A DNA stretch of 15,318 nucleotides from the NCBI GenBank assembly GCA_035570275.1, contig DATMNI010000193.1:1-15318 (forward strand). The letters run 5' to 3'. Every line of letters begins with the position of its first letter. Position 1 is the stretch's first letter. This DNA comes from DATMNI01 sp035570275. GTDB taxonomy: Bacteria > Acidobacteriota > Terriglobia > Bryobacterales > Bryobacteraceae. The position numbers and the translations under genes are program-made. This document shows positions 7,334-13,437 of the stretch, piece by piece. The notes below the pieces were generated by a model. That model searched no databases. It was not told the origin of the DNA and saw only the letters and a program-made list of their open reading frames with translations.

Positions 7334-7674
7334 ACGAGTGGGAGTGGCAGCTTCTGGAGGATAAGACCCCGCTGGCGAGCCTGCTGATTTCGGGCGTTCC
7401 AATGCGCCCCGGCGACACGGTGCGGCTGCGCCCCCGAGCCGGCGGCGATGTGCTGGACCTGGCGCTATCGGGCAAGACCGCAACCATCGAAAGCATTGAG
7501 CAGGACTACGAAGGCAAGCCGCACCTGGCGGTGGTTCTGGACGACGATCCGGGACGCGACCTGGGATTGCTCCGGCAGCCGGGACACCGATTCTTCTTCG
7601 GCCCCGAGGAAGTCGAGCCGGTAGTGGCCGCGACCGTTAGTGGCCGCGACCCTCAGGGTCGCGAGCGAGGGTGA
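7330..7674 (+). CDS. small conserved hydrogenase-locus protein (beta-barrel-like), unknown function
   Basis: The protein has 114 residues. Its ATG overlaps the upstream stop (ATGA) and it has a strong Shine-Dalgarno (GGAGAAGGAGG, 7314-7324). The core alternates short strands: DTVRLRPRAGGDVLDLALSG, KTATIESIEQDYEG, HLAVVLDDDPGRDLG, RQPGHRFFFGPEEVEPV. I recall very similar proteins directly before the hydrogenase maturation endopeptidase in such loci, but no defined function. A docking or chaperone role with the endopeptidase is inference from adjacency. The last dozen or so residues (VSGRDPQGRERG) come from a REP-like palindrome and are probably an accreted tail. Confidence 0.75.
   Translation: MNEWEWQLLEDKTPLASLLISGVPMRPGDTVRLRPRAGGDVLDLALSGKTATIESIEQDYEGKPHLAVVLDDDPGRDLGLLRQPGHRFFFGPEEVEPVVAATVSGRDPQGRERG
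7622..7663. repeat. REP-like direct repeat and palindrome at the 3' end of the 114-aa gene
   Basis: TAGTGGCCGCGACC occurs twice (7622-7635 and 7638-7651). The second copy leads into an inverted repeat with 9-bp arms CGCGACCCT (7645-7653) and AGGGTCGCG (7655-7663) around one base. The palindrome sits just before the stop at 7672-7674 and the GTG start of the endopeptidase gene. Confidence 0.8.
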
Positions 7675-7677
7675 CCG

Positions 7678-8214
7678 GTGAGGATACTGATCGCAGGCAT
7701 CGGCAACATTTTTCACGGCGATGACGCATTCGGCGTGGAGGTGGCGAGCCACCTCTCCAGACGGAGCTTGCCCCCTGAGGTGCGTGTGGTCGATTTCGGA
7801 ATTCGCGGCTTCGACTTGGCCTACGCCCTGCTGGATGGCTACGACGTCACAATCCTGGTGGACGCGACGTCGCGCGGCGGGTTGCCGGGCACGCTCTACA
7901 CCATTGAACTAGACGGCAACGCCCCGAGCGGCTTGGACGAGCCGGGTATCGATGGGGCAATCGACGTGGCGACTCACGGGATGAATCCGATGCGCGTGCT
8001 CCGGATGGCGAAGGCCATGGGTAGCGGCGACCCGAATGATTCAATCGGCCGGATCCTGCTGGTGGGGTGCGAGCCCGAAACGCTAGGCTCGGAAGAAGAG
8101 GGACAGATGGGTTTGAGCGCGACCGTCGGCGCTGCGGTTGAGACAGCGGCGGACACGGTGGAAGCGCTGGTGGGAAGCATCTTGGAAAAGAACCGCAGCG
8201 TAGCGGCGGCGTGA
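7678..8214 (+). CDS. [NiFe] hydrogenase maturation endopeptidase (HyaD/HybD/HycI family)
   Basis: The protein has 178 residues and starts at GTG 7678, three bases after the preceding stop. The start fits the family because MRILIAGIGN begins exactly at the first strand. Family hallmarks are visible: GIGNIFHGDDAFGV (8-20), with D16 in the position of the nickel-sensing Glu16 of HybD, then D62 in TILVDA, and H100 in ATHGMNP. In the family these three carboxylate/His positions bind nickel in the precursor large subunit, and the enzyme cleaves after the His of the C-terminal CxxCxxH motif. The expected substrate is HhyL, cut after H577. It acts in the cytoplasm on nickel-loaded precursor. Confidence 0.93.
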   Translation: MRILIAGIGNIFHGDDAFGVEVASHLSRRSLPPEVRVVDFGIRGFDLAYALLDGYDVTILVDATSRGGLPGTLYTIELDGNAPSGLDEPGIDGAIDVATHGMNPMRVLRMAKAMGSGDPNDSIGRILLVGCEPETLGSEEEGQMGLSATVGAAVETAADTVEALVGSILEKNRSVAAA

Positions 8215-8236
8215 CATCTGAATCGAACATCTGAAT
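8214..8236 (+). repeat. 13-bp-period tandem duplication upstream of the small membrane protein gene
   Basis: ACATCTGAAT occurs at 8214-8223 and 8227-8236, filling most of the gap between the endopeptidase stop and the Shine-Dalgarno of the next gene. Confidence 0.8.
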
Positions 8237-8252
8237 TCGAAAAGGAGACGAT

Positions 8253-8477
8253 ATGGCAGCGGCTAGAATGATTCGCTCGGGTGGCAGCGAACCCGAATCC
8301 ACCGAAACCAGGGACACCCTGTTTCTTCTCGGAGGCTTGTCCCTCATTCTGTTTGGCACCGGTCTGGTAGTCACCAGCCCGGTGGTGCGCAAACTTCTGG
8401 GAGGAACCAACGTGGGCGGCCTGCTCCAGGCGGCCATCCCCGACCTGGAGCGCTACATGAAGATCCGGTCGATGTAG
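8253..8477 (+). CDS. 74-aa single-pass membrane protein, DUF6893-like end
   Basis: The gene has a good Shine-Dalgarno (AAAAGGAGA, ending a few bases before the ATG). The 74-residue product has a polar N-terminus with RDT before the membrane, one hydrophobic helix LFLLGGLSLILFGTGLVV (about 23-40), and the C-terminal tail AAIPDLERYMKIRSM. The tail closely resembles the RRYLxIRRM end of the very short DUF6893 proteins I recall from actinobacteria. Charge distribution suggests the C-terminal side faces the cytoplasm, but this is uncertain. Because HhySL has no export signal and must pass electrons to the quinone pool, a small anchor or docking peptide is a reasonable inferred role. It is not recognisably HucM, the longer stalk protein of mycobacterial Huc. 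Confidence 0.75.
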   Translation: MAAARMIRSGGSEPESTETRDTLFLLGGLSLILFGTGLVVTSPVVRKLLGGTNVGGLLQAAIPDLERYMKIRSM

Positions 8478-8501
8478 AGACGCCAAACCAGAGACGCCAA
8501 A
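8476..8501 (+). repeat. 14-bp-period tandem duplication upstream of the YceI-like gene
   Basis: AGAGACGCCAAA occurs at 8476-8487 and 8490-8501, filling the gap between the small membrane protein stop and the next ATG. It leaves the YceI-like gene without a recognisable Shine-Dalgarno. Confidence 0.8.
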
Positions 8502-8503
8502 AC

Positions 8504-9103
8504 ATGGAATCATCCACGAACATGGCGGAAGGCCTAACGGCATGCTACAGCCTGGATGCCGCGAAGAGCCGGTTCCTGGTGCGGGCGTCCGCCAGCGGCC
8601 TGCTCTCCGCCTTCGGCCATAACCCCAGCATCGCGATTCGCAACTTCACGGGCGAAGCGCGGTTTAGTCCGGAAGCGCCGGAGCAGTCCTCGCTCCATCT
8701 CAAGATTGACGCAGCCTCGCTGGCCGTGACCGGCGAGGTTAACGAGAAAGACCGTCATGAAATGGAGCGCGTCATGAGAGAGGACGTGCTGGAGACGGAC
8801 CATTACCCGGAAATCAGGTTTGACAGCTCCGCCATTCAGGCCAGCAAGATTACCGAGGGTATGTACCGTGCGCAGATCGGCGGGAAACTCTTCCTGCACG
8901 GCGTCGAGCGGGGCCTGGAGGTGGGGTGCAATGTGACCATGCGCGACGATAGCTTGCGGGCCAACGGCGATTTCTCGATCCGCCAGACCGACTACCGCAT
9001 CCGGCTGGTAACCATCGCCGGCGGCGGGCTCAAACTCAAAGACGAACTGAAATTCACATTCGACATCGTCGCGCATCGCAAGCGGGAGACTGCAGGAGAC
9101 TAA
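8504..9103 (+). CDS. cytoplasmic YceI-like lipocalin-fold protein
   Basis: The protein has 199 residues from ATG 8504; an alternative start is ATG 8522 (six codons later), and neither has a clear Shine-Dalgarno. The body matches YceI-like proteins (PF04264): YSLDAAKSRFLVRASASGLL near the start, HNPSIAIRNFTGEARF, the helix EKDRHEMERVMREDVLETDH, the strand-turn YPEIRFDSS, then GKLFLHGVERGLEVGCNVTM and GDFSIRQTDYRIRLV. YceI proteins are barrels that bind polyisoprenoid lipids, and most are secreted; this one has no signal peptide. Inside a hydrogenase operon and beside a small membrane protein, a role in binding isoprenoid quinone near the enzyme is an attractive inference, not shown. It is followed immediately by hypC. 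Confidence 0.85.
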   Translation: MESSTNMAEGLTACYSLDAAKSRFLVRASASGLLSAFGHNPSIAIRNFTGEARFSPEAPEQSSLHLKIDAASLAVTGEVNEKDRHEMERVMREDVLETDHYPEIRFDSSAIQASKITEGMYRAQIGGKLFLHGVERGLEVGCNVTMRDDSLRANGDFSIRQTDYRIRLVTIAGGGLKLKDELKFTFDIVAHRKRETAGD

Positions 9104-9104
9104 C

Positions 9105-9458
9105 ATGTGCCTCGCCATTCCAGGAAAGATTATTTCGCTGGCGGACGACCCCGCCCATAGCGCACTGATCGACGTGGTTGGCGTGCGCCGCCGCGTGGAT
9201 ATCAGCCTGGTGGAGCCTGACGGCATCGTTCCGGGCGACTGGGTGCTGATCCATGTCGGATTCGCAATGAGTAAGATCAGGGAAGAGGACGCGTTCGACC
9301 AACTGCGAATGCTTACCGCCCTCGGCGAGGGCGAGGCCGCCATGGAGGAAGTGCGGGGCTACAGCACCGACGCCGCCATGGAGGAAATGCGGGGTTACCG
9401 CAGCAACGCCGCCGATGTGCCGCCAGACGGGCCGCCAAAGGAGCGTTCGTTTCCATGA
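9105..9458 (+). CDS. hypC: hydrogenase maturation chaperone HypC with a repeated C-terminal tail
   Basis: HypC works with HypD to assemble Fe(CN)2CO and deliver it to the large subunit. The conserved start MCLAIPGKI includes the essential Cys2. The OB-like body continues through DVVGVRRRVDISLV and PGDWVLIHVGFAMSKI. A Shine-Dalgarno (GCAGGAGA) precedes ATG 9105. At 117 residues it is longer than the usual 75-95. The excess is a tail made of two copies of a 12-residue unit, AAMEEVRGYSTD and AAMEEMRGYRSN, plus a Pro-rich end. The stop overlaps the hypD start (ATGA), implying coupled translation. Only one HypC/HupF-type protein is encoded here. Confidence 0.95.
   Translation: MCLAIPGKIISLADDPAHSALIDVVGVRRRVDISLVEPDGIVPGDWVLIHVGFAMSKIREEDAFDQLRMLTALGEGEAAMEEVRGYSTDAAMEEMRGYRSNAADVPPDGPPKERSFP
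9336..9407 (+). repeat. 36-bp in-frame tandem duplication in hypC
   Basis: Units at 9336-9371 and 9372-9407 share GCCGCCATGGAGGAA at their starts and GTGCGGGGCTAC / ATGCGGGGTTAC inside. A partial third unit (GCCGCC) starts at 9408. The units have drifted by several bases, so the duplication is not brand new. Confidence 0.9.
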
Positions 9459-10594
9459 AATACGCCGTTCCTATGAAGTACATCGATGAATTCCGCCAGC
9501 CGGAGCTGATCGCAAGAACCTCCGAGGAGATCCGGCGTCTGGCCGATACCGGGCGGCATTACCGGATGATGGAGGTGTGCGGCGGTCACACCCACGCCAT
9601 TTACCGCTTCGGCCTCAAGGATCTGCTTCCGCCCAACATCGAACTGGTCCACGGTCCGGGCTGCCCGGTGTGCGTGCTCCCCATGGGCCGCATCGACGAC
9701 GGCTTGTCCATCGCCGCCCGGGACGGCGTCATCTTCACCGCATTTGGCGACATGATGCGCGTGCCCGGCACGCTCGGCAGCCCGCTGGAACATAAGGCGC
9801 GCGGCGCCGATATCCGGATTGTCTACTCGCCGGCCGATGCGCTGAAGCTGGCGCGAGCCAATCCCGACCGGCATGTCATGTTCTTCGCCATCGGTTTCGA
9901 AACCACCGCGCCTTCCACCGCGCTCACGCTGATGCGCGCCAGGGCCGAGGGCATCCGGAACTTCTCCGTCTTCTGCAACCACGTGACGATTATTCCGGCT
10001 ATGCGCGCCATTCTGGATTCGCCGGACATGCGGATTGACGCGTTCATCGGCCCCGGCCACGTGTCCACGGTAATCGGCTGCCGGCCCTACGAGTGGATCG
10101 CGCGCCACGAAGGCAAACCGATTGTGGTTTCAGGCTTCGAGCCTTTGGATGTGCTGCAGTCGGTGGTCATGCTGCTGCGCCAGTTGCAGCAGGGCGAGGC
10201 GAAGGTGGAGAATCAATATCGCCGGGTGGTTCCGTGGGACGGGAATCGCGCCGCGCTGAAAGCCATGCAGGAAGTCTTCACGCTTCGATCTTACTTCGAG
10301 TGGCGCGGGATGGGCTTCATCTCGCAGTCCGCCCTGGCCCTGAACGAAAACTATGCGGAGTGGGATGCGGAGAAGCGCTTTTCCGTTCCTGGAATCCGCG
10401 TCACCGATCCCAAAGCGGCGCAGTGTGGCGAGGTGCTGAAGGGAGTGTTGAAGCCGGTGCAGTGCAAGCTCTTCGGCAATGAGTGCACGCCGGAGCGTCC
10501 GGTAGGCGCGCTGATGGTCTCGTCCGAAGGCGCCTGCGCGGCGTATCATCAGTACGAGCATCGTAAGTCTATGCTGGTTTCGCTTCCGGCCTGA
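9455..10594 (+). CDS. hypD: hydrogenase maturation protein HypD
   Basis: HypD is the Fe-S scaffold on which the Fe(CN)2CO unit is built with HypC and HypE. It has 379 residues, the family's usual length. Hallmarks are EVCGGHTHAIYRFG with C42, GPGCPVCVLP with C70 and C73, AIGFETTAPSTA, HGPGHVSTVIG-type IGPGHVSTVIG, and the C-terminal Fe-S region CGEVLKGVLKPVQCKLFGNE followed by C-T-P and SSEGACAAYH. All expected cysteines are present. The start ATG 9455 overlaps the hypC stop by four bases; ATG 9473 (M7) is a possible alternative. A 39-bp gap leads to hypE. Confidence 0.97.
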   Translation: MKYAVPMKYIDEFRQPELIARTSEEIRRLADTGRHYRMMEVCGGHTHAIYRFGLKDLLPPNIELVHGPGCPVCVLPMGRIDDGLSIAARDGVIFTAFGDMMRVPGTLGSPLEHKARGADIRIVYSPADALKLARANPDRHVMFFAIGFETTAPSTALTLMRARAEGIRNFSVFCNHVTIIPAMRAILDSPDMRIDAFIGPGHVSTVIGCRPYEWIARHEGKPIVVSGFEPLDVLQSVVMLLRQLQQGEAKVENQYRRVVPWDGNRAALKAMQEVFTLRSYFEWRGMGFISQSALALNENYAEWDAEKRFSVPGIRVTDPKAAQCGEVLKGVLKPVQCKLFGNECTPERPVGALMVSSEGACAAYHQYEHRKSMLVSLPA

Positions 10595-10633
10595 GGATCG
10601 CGCGTAAAGGATCAGGCGTAGGGGTTTAAAATC

Positions 10634-11674
10634 ATGGTTGCCGCCTCACCCAAGATTCGATTTCGCGACGCCCAGATCGAAATGGCGCACGGCGCCGGCG
10701 GCAAGGCGAGCCGCCGCTTGATTGAAGGACTGTTCGCACCGATTCTCTTCGGTTCGTCGCCGGAACCTCTCGGGGACGCGGCCCACATCAGTTTGAACGG
10801 CACGCGCATCGCCATCACCGCCGACAGTTTCGTGGTCAGCCCGCTGAGCTTTCCCGGCGGCTCCATCGGCGAACTGGCGGTCAACGGAACGGTGAACGAC
10901 CTGGCCGTGTCGGGCGCCAGGGCCGAAGCGCTGGTGGTTACGTATGTGCTCGAAGCCGGCCTGCCCACGGACGTTCTGGAGGCCGAAGTGCGCGCCATGG
11001 GCCGGGCGGCCGGCGCTGCCGGGGTCAAGATAGCGGGCGGCGATACCAAGGTTGTCGAGCACGGCAAGGCGGACCGCATGTACATCACCACCGCGGGCGT
11101 GGGCCGGCCGATTCCTGGAATCCATTGCTCGGCCGGTTCGGCGCGGCCCGGCGATGTGATTCTGGTTTCGGGACCGATTGGCGACCACGGAATCACCATC
11201 CTGCTGGCGCGCGGTGAGTTGGACCTGGAGGCGGATCTGTGCTCCGATACGCGCCCGGTGCTGGGGATGGTGGAAGCGTTGGCCGCGGCCGTGGCGCCCG
11301 GGCTGCGATGGATGCGCGACCCCACACGCGGCGGGGTGGCGACCGCGTTGAACGAGTTTGCCCGTGATTGCGGACTGGGCGTGTATCTATTCGAAGACCG
11401 GGTGCCGGTGCGCGATGCCGTGCGCGGCGCATGCGAGTTGCTGGGACTGGACCCGCTGCACATTGCTAACGAGGGGCAGTTCCTGGCGGTGGTGGCGCCG
11501 GAGTATGCCGAGGCGGCGCTGGAAGCTCTGCAGCGGACGCCGGGCGGCCACGAATCGCGGATGATCGGCGAAGTGCGCGAGCAGCCGGCGTGCGCGGTCC
11601 TCGGGTTAACGCCGTACGGCGGCACCCGCATCGTCGATATGCTGGTGGGCGATCCGTTGCCGAGAATCTGCTAG
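10634..11674 (+). CDS. hypE: hydrogenase maturation protein HypE
   Basis: HypE accepts the carbamoyl group from HypF on its C-terminal Cys and dehydrates it with ATP to a thiocyanate, the cyanide donor. It has 346 residues. The N-terminal AHGAGGKASRRLIEGLF is the PurM/SelD-like ATP-binding start. Further motifs are DSFVVSPLSFPGGSIGELAV, NGTVNDLAVSGA, GGDTKVVE and DPTRGGVATALNE. The C-terminus GGTRIVDMLVGDPLPRIC ends on the required Cys346, so the protein should be active. AGGGG-like GTAGGGG (about 10617-10623) can serve as Shine-Dalgarno for ATG 10634. Transcription may end or weaken in the hairpin-rich gap that follows. Confidence 0.97.
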   Translation: MVAASPKIRFRDAQIEMAHGAGGKASRRLIEGLFAPILFGSSPEPLGDAAHISLNGTRIAITADSFVVSPLSFPGGSIGELAVNGTVNDLAVSGARAEALVVTYVLEAGLPTDVLEAEVRAMGRAAGAAGVKIAGGDTKVVEHGKADRMYITTAGVGRPIPGIHCSAGSARPGDVILVSGPIGDHGITILLARGELDLEADLCSDTRPVLGMVEALAAAVAPGLRWMRDPTRGGVATALNEFARDCGLGVYLFEDRVPVRDAVRGACELLGLDPLHIANEGQFLAVVAPEYAEAALEALQRTPGGHESRMIGEVREQPACAVLGLTPYGGTRIVDMLVGDPLPRIC

Positions 11675-11992
11675 AGGGCTTGAATGGGTCAAGAAACGCA
11701 TTTGTGGGGCAGATTGTTAGGGGCACCCTCTGGGTCCGGCGGATTGTTAATCCGCCGGCGCGATGCGGCAGCGAGCCAGCCCCGCGTTGGCGGTCGTCAT
11801 CCCCGAGGTGCGGCAGGCGGATTGCCAATCCGCCGCACTCTCGAAAGTCGCTTGTGGAAGTTCGGCTGCGCGCCAACTCCCGGCGGGCGGATTAGCAATC
11901 CGCCGCAGGTTGCCAACCTGCCCCACATAGCGCCTCGGGCGCACATCGCGAACAGGTTAACAACCCGCCCCACAAATACGGAGCCCCGCTAG
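11675..11992. repeat. 318-bp gene-free gap filled with REP-like hairpins
   Basis: The gap between hypE and the SIS gene holds at least four inverted repeats. Two share an 8-bp arm (GGCGGATT / AATCCGCC with 3-nt loops): 11816-11834 and 11886-11904. A third has the same core extended to 10-bp arms (11736-11758). A fourth has arms CAGGTT / AACCTG (11906-11920), and a decayed CAGGTT-AAC-AACCCG copy follows at about 11953-11967. GTGGGGCAG-like and TGCCCCAC-like flanks border the set. Open frames crossing it in several phases are translations of the repeats, not genes. No T-tract follows any hairpin and I see no convincing promoter. A weak GGAG at 11980-11983 precedes the next ATG. Confidence 0.85.
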
Positions 11993-13210
11993 ATGCTGGC
12001 CAAACCATCCGAGCTTGTCGAAAGTGTGGCGCGGCGTCTGCTGGACCGGAACCGGATCTGTGAAGACTTCTTCGCGCGGGAGGCTCACCGTCTGGCCGAA
12101 ACCTGCCGCGCCATGTCGGAGCGCTTCCTGCGGGGCGGGCGTCTGCTGGCTTTCGGCCGTGGCCCTTATGCTACCGATGCGCAGCACGTGTCGGTGGAAT
12201 TCGTGCACCCCGTCATCGTCGGCAAGCGCGCGCTTCCGGCTCTCGACCTCTCCATCCTTTTCGGCCCGTGGCTCCAGGCTATCCTGCGTCCCGAAGATAT
12301 CGTCATGGGATTCGGTCCGCCCGAAGGCGACCCCGAAGTGTCGGCGGCGCTCCAGCAGGCGCGCACTGCCGGAGCCTTCACAGTGGCGTTGCCAGGGGCG
12401 GAAGGCGACTACTGCAGCCAGCCGGCCAGTGCGGACCCGTTCATCCATCAGGAAGTGGTGGAGATTTTGTACCACACGCTGTGGGAGACGGTGCATGTGT
12501 TCCTGGAGCGGCGCCTGGAGGGTCTGGATTCGGGCGATGCCGGCTTTCTTTACCCGTTTCTGGGCCGGGAAAAGCAGGACACAAGCGATCTGATTCCAGA
12601 GGTGGCCGGGTCCATTCTCATGAAGGCCGCGGACGATTCCCGGCTCCGCGCGCGGCTGGCCGAAGAATCATCCGCCGAGATCTGGAATGCCTCGGCCGCC
12701 ATTGCCGGGCGTGTAGCGCGCGGCGGCAAGTTGATCCTTTTCGGCAACGGAGGATCGGCGACTGACGCCAACGACTGGGCGCTGGATTGCGTGCTGCCCC
12801 CGCCCGGAATGCACGCGGTGCCCGCGGTCTCGCTCTCCATGGAGCCGGCCAACATTACCGCGGTGGCCAACGATGTCGGAACGGACTTGATTTTTCTGCG
12901 GCAGCTCATCGCGCAGGCGCGGCCCGAAGACGTCGCCATCGGAATCTCCACCAGCGGCGGCTCGCGCAACATCGTCATGGCGCTCGACGAAGCGCGCAAG
13001 CGCAAGCTGCTGACCGTGGCGTTGCTCGGCTATGACGGCGGCGAAATCCGGCGGCGCGGCCTGGCCGACTTCGCCCTGGTGGTGCCGTGCGACTACATAC
13101 CGCGCATTCAGGAAGTCCAGGCGTCGGTGTACCACGTGATTCGCGAAAACCTGGAGGTGATCAACCTGGAGGTGATCAAACTGGAGGAGATCGCACATGC
13201 CCCTGCTTGA
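11993..13210 (+). CDS. tandem SIS-domain (GmhA-like) protein of the hydrogenase locus
   Basis: The protein has 405 residues and two SIS sugar-isomerase domains. Domain 2 (about 215-390) is canonical for the phosphoheptose isomerase group: LILFGNGGSATDANDWALD, ANDVGTDLIF, the phosphate loop GISTSGGSRNIVMAL, and the closing QEVQASVYHVIRENLE. Domain 1 (about 30-175) keeps AFGRGPYATDAQHVSVEFV but where GxSTSG should be it reads GFGPPEGDPEVSAAL. It has probably lost phosphosugar binding there. SIS genes are known beside group 1h hydrogenases without an established role; a ligand-sensing or assembly function is possible. The C-terminus (LEVINLEVIKLEEI) comes from a 15-bp tandem repeat. It overlaps the next gene by 14 bp. 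Confidence 0.85.
   Translation: MLAKPSELVESVARRLLDRNRICEDFFAREAHRLAETCRAMSERFLRGGRLLAFGRGPYATDAQHVSVEFVHPVIVGKRALPALDLSILFGPWLQAILRPEDIVMGFGPPEGDPEVSAALQQARTAGAFTVALPGAEGDYCSQPASADPFIHQEVVEILYHTLWETVHVFLERRLEGLDSGDAGFLYPFLGREKQDTSDLIPEVAGSILMKAADDSRLRARLAEESSAEIWNASAAIAGRVARGGKLILFGNGGSATDANDWALDCVLPPPGMHAVPAVSLSMEPANITAVANDVGTDLIFLRQLIAQARPEDVAIGISTSGGSRNIVMALDEARKRKLLTVALLGYDGGEIRRRGLADFALVVPCDYIPRIQEVQASVYHVIRENLEVINLEVIKLEEIAHAPA
13151..13195 (+). repeat. triplicated Shine-Dalgarno-bearing 15-bp repeat at the end of the SIS gene
   Basis: The unit CTGGAGGTGATCAAC occurs at 13151-13165, 13166-13180 (one change) and 13181-13195 (diverged). The first two copies contain GGAGGTGATC (13153-13162, 13168-13177), a ten-base exact complement of the conserved 16S rRNA 3' end. 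The third has GGAGGAGATC (13183-13192), nine bases from its GGAGG end to the ATG at 13197, and acts as the real Shine-Dalgarno. In frame the array encodes LEVIN-LEVIK-LEEIA. Confidence 0.9.
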
Positions 13211-13433
13211 GCTTTTTGGAGCCGCCAGTTGTCCCCATACGCGCGAGATGCGGGAGTGGCTGGAATGGCGGGGACGCGACTTCGTCGAATACGACGTGGA
13301 GTTGGATCGGGCCGCCCTGGCACGCATGCGCGAACTGACCGGGGGCCAGCGAACCGTGCCCGTGTTGATCGAAGACGGCAGGTTGATACAGTCCGGCTGG
13401 CAGGGCCGGGGTTGCGTCGTGGGCGGGAGTTAG
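13197..13433 (+). CDS. UXX-star / glutaredoxin-like small redox protein (Cys form)
   Basis: The protein has 78 residues and a thioredoxin-like fold: LLELFGAASCPHTREM with C12 as CxxT, helix, EYDVELD strand, RELTGGQRTVPVLIED with the cis-Pro motif TVP (53-55), and a closing GWQGRGCVV with C73. The single active-site Cys followed by PHT, and the WQGRGC end, match what I recall as the UXX-star (seleno)protein family, whose members often have selenocysteine at this position. Here the codon is TGT, so this is the Cys version. It overlaps the SIS gene by 14 bp and ends 4 bp before hypF, inside the maturation operon. A thiol redox role in hydrogenase assembly is inferred. Confidence 0.8.
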   Translation: MPLLELFGAASCPHTREMREWLEWRGRDFVEYDVELDRAALARMRELTGGQRTVPVLIEDGRLIQSGWQGRGCVVGGS

Positions 13434-13437
13434 GGCG

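Noticed and set aside
11736..11920. CRISPR array or intrinsic terminator in the hairpin cluster
   Set aside because: Repeats are short, unevenly spaced and palindromic with no unique spacers of constant length; no T-tract follows any hairpin.
11590..11992. Two + strand open frames crossing the hypE-SIS gap
   Set aside because: They translate REP-like hairpins (INPP/ISNPP segments) and have no Shine-Dalgarno or conserved features.
13230..13232. Selenocysteine codon in the UXX-star gene
   Set aside because: The active-site codon is TGT (Cys), not TGA, and no SECIS-like need arises; HypE resembles SelD only through shared ancestry.
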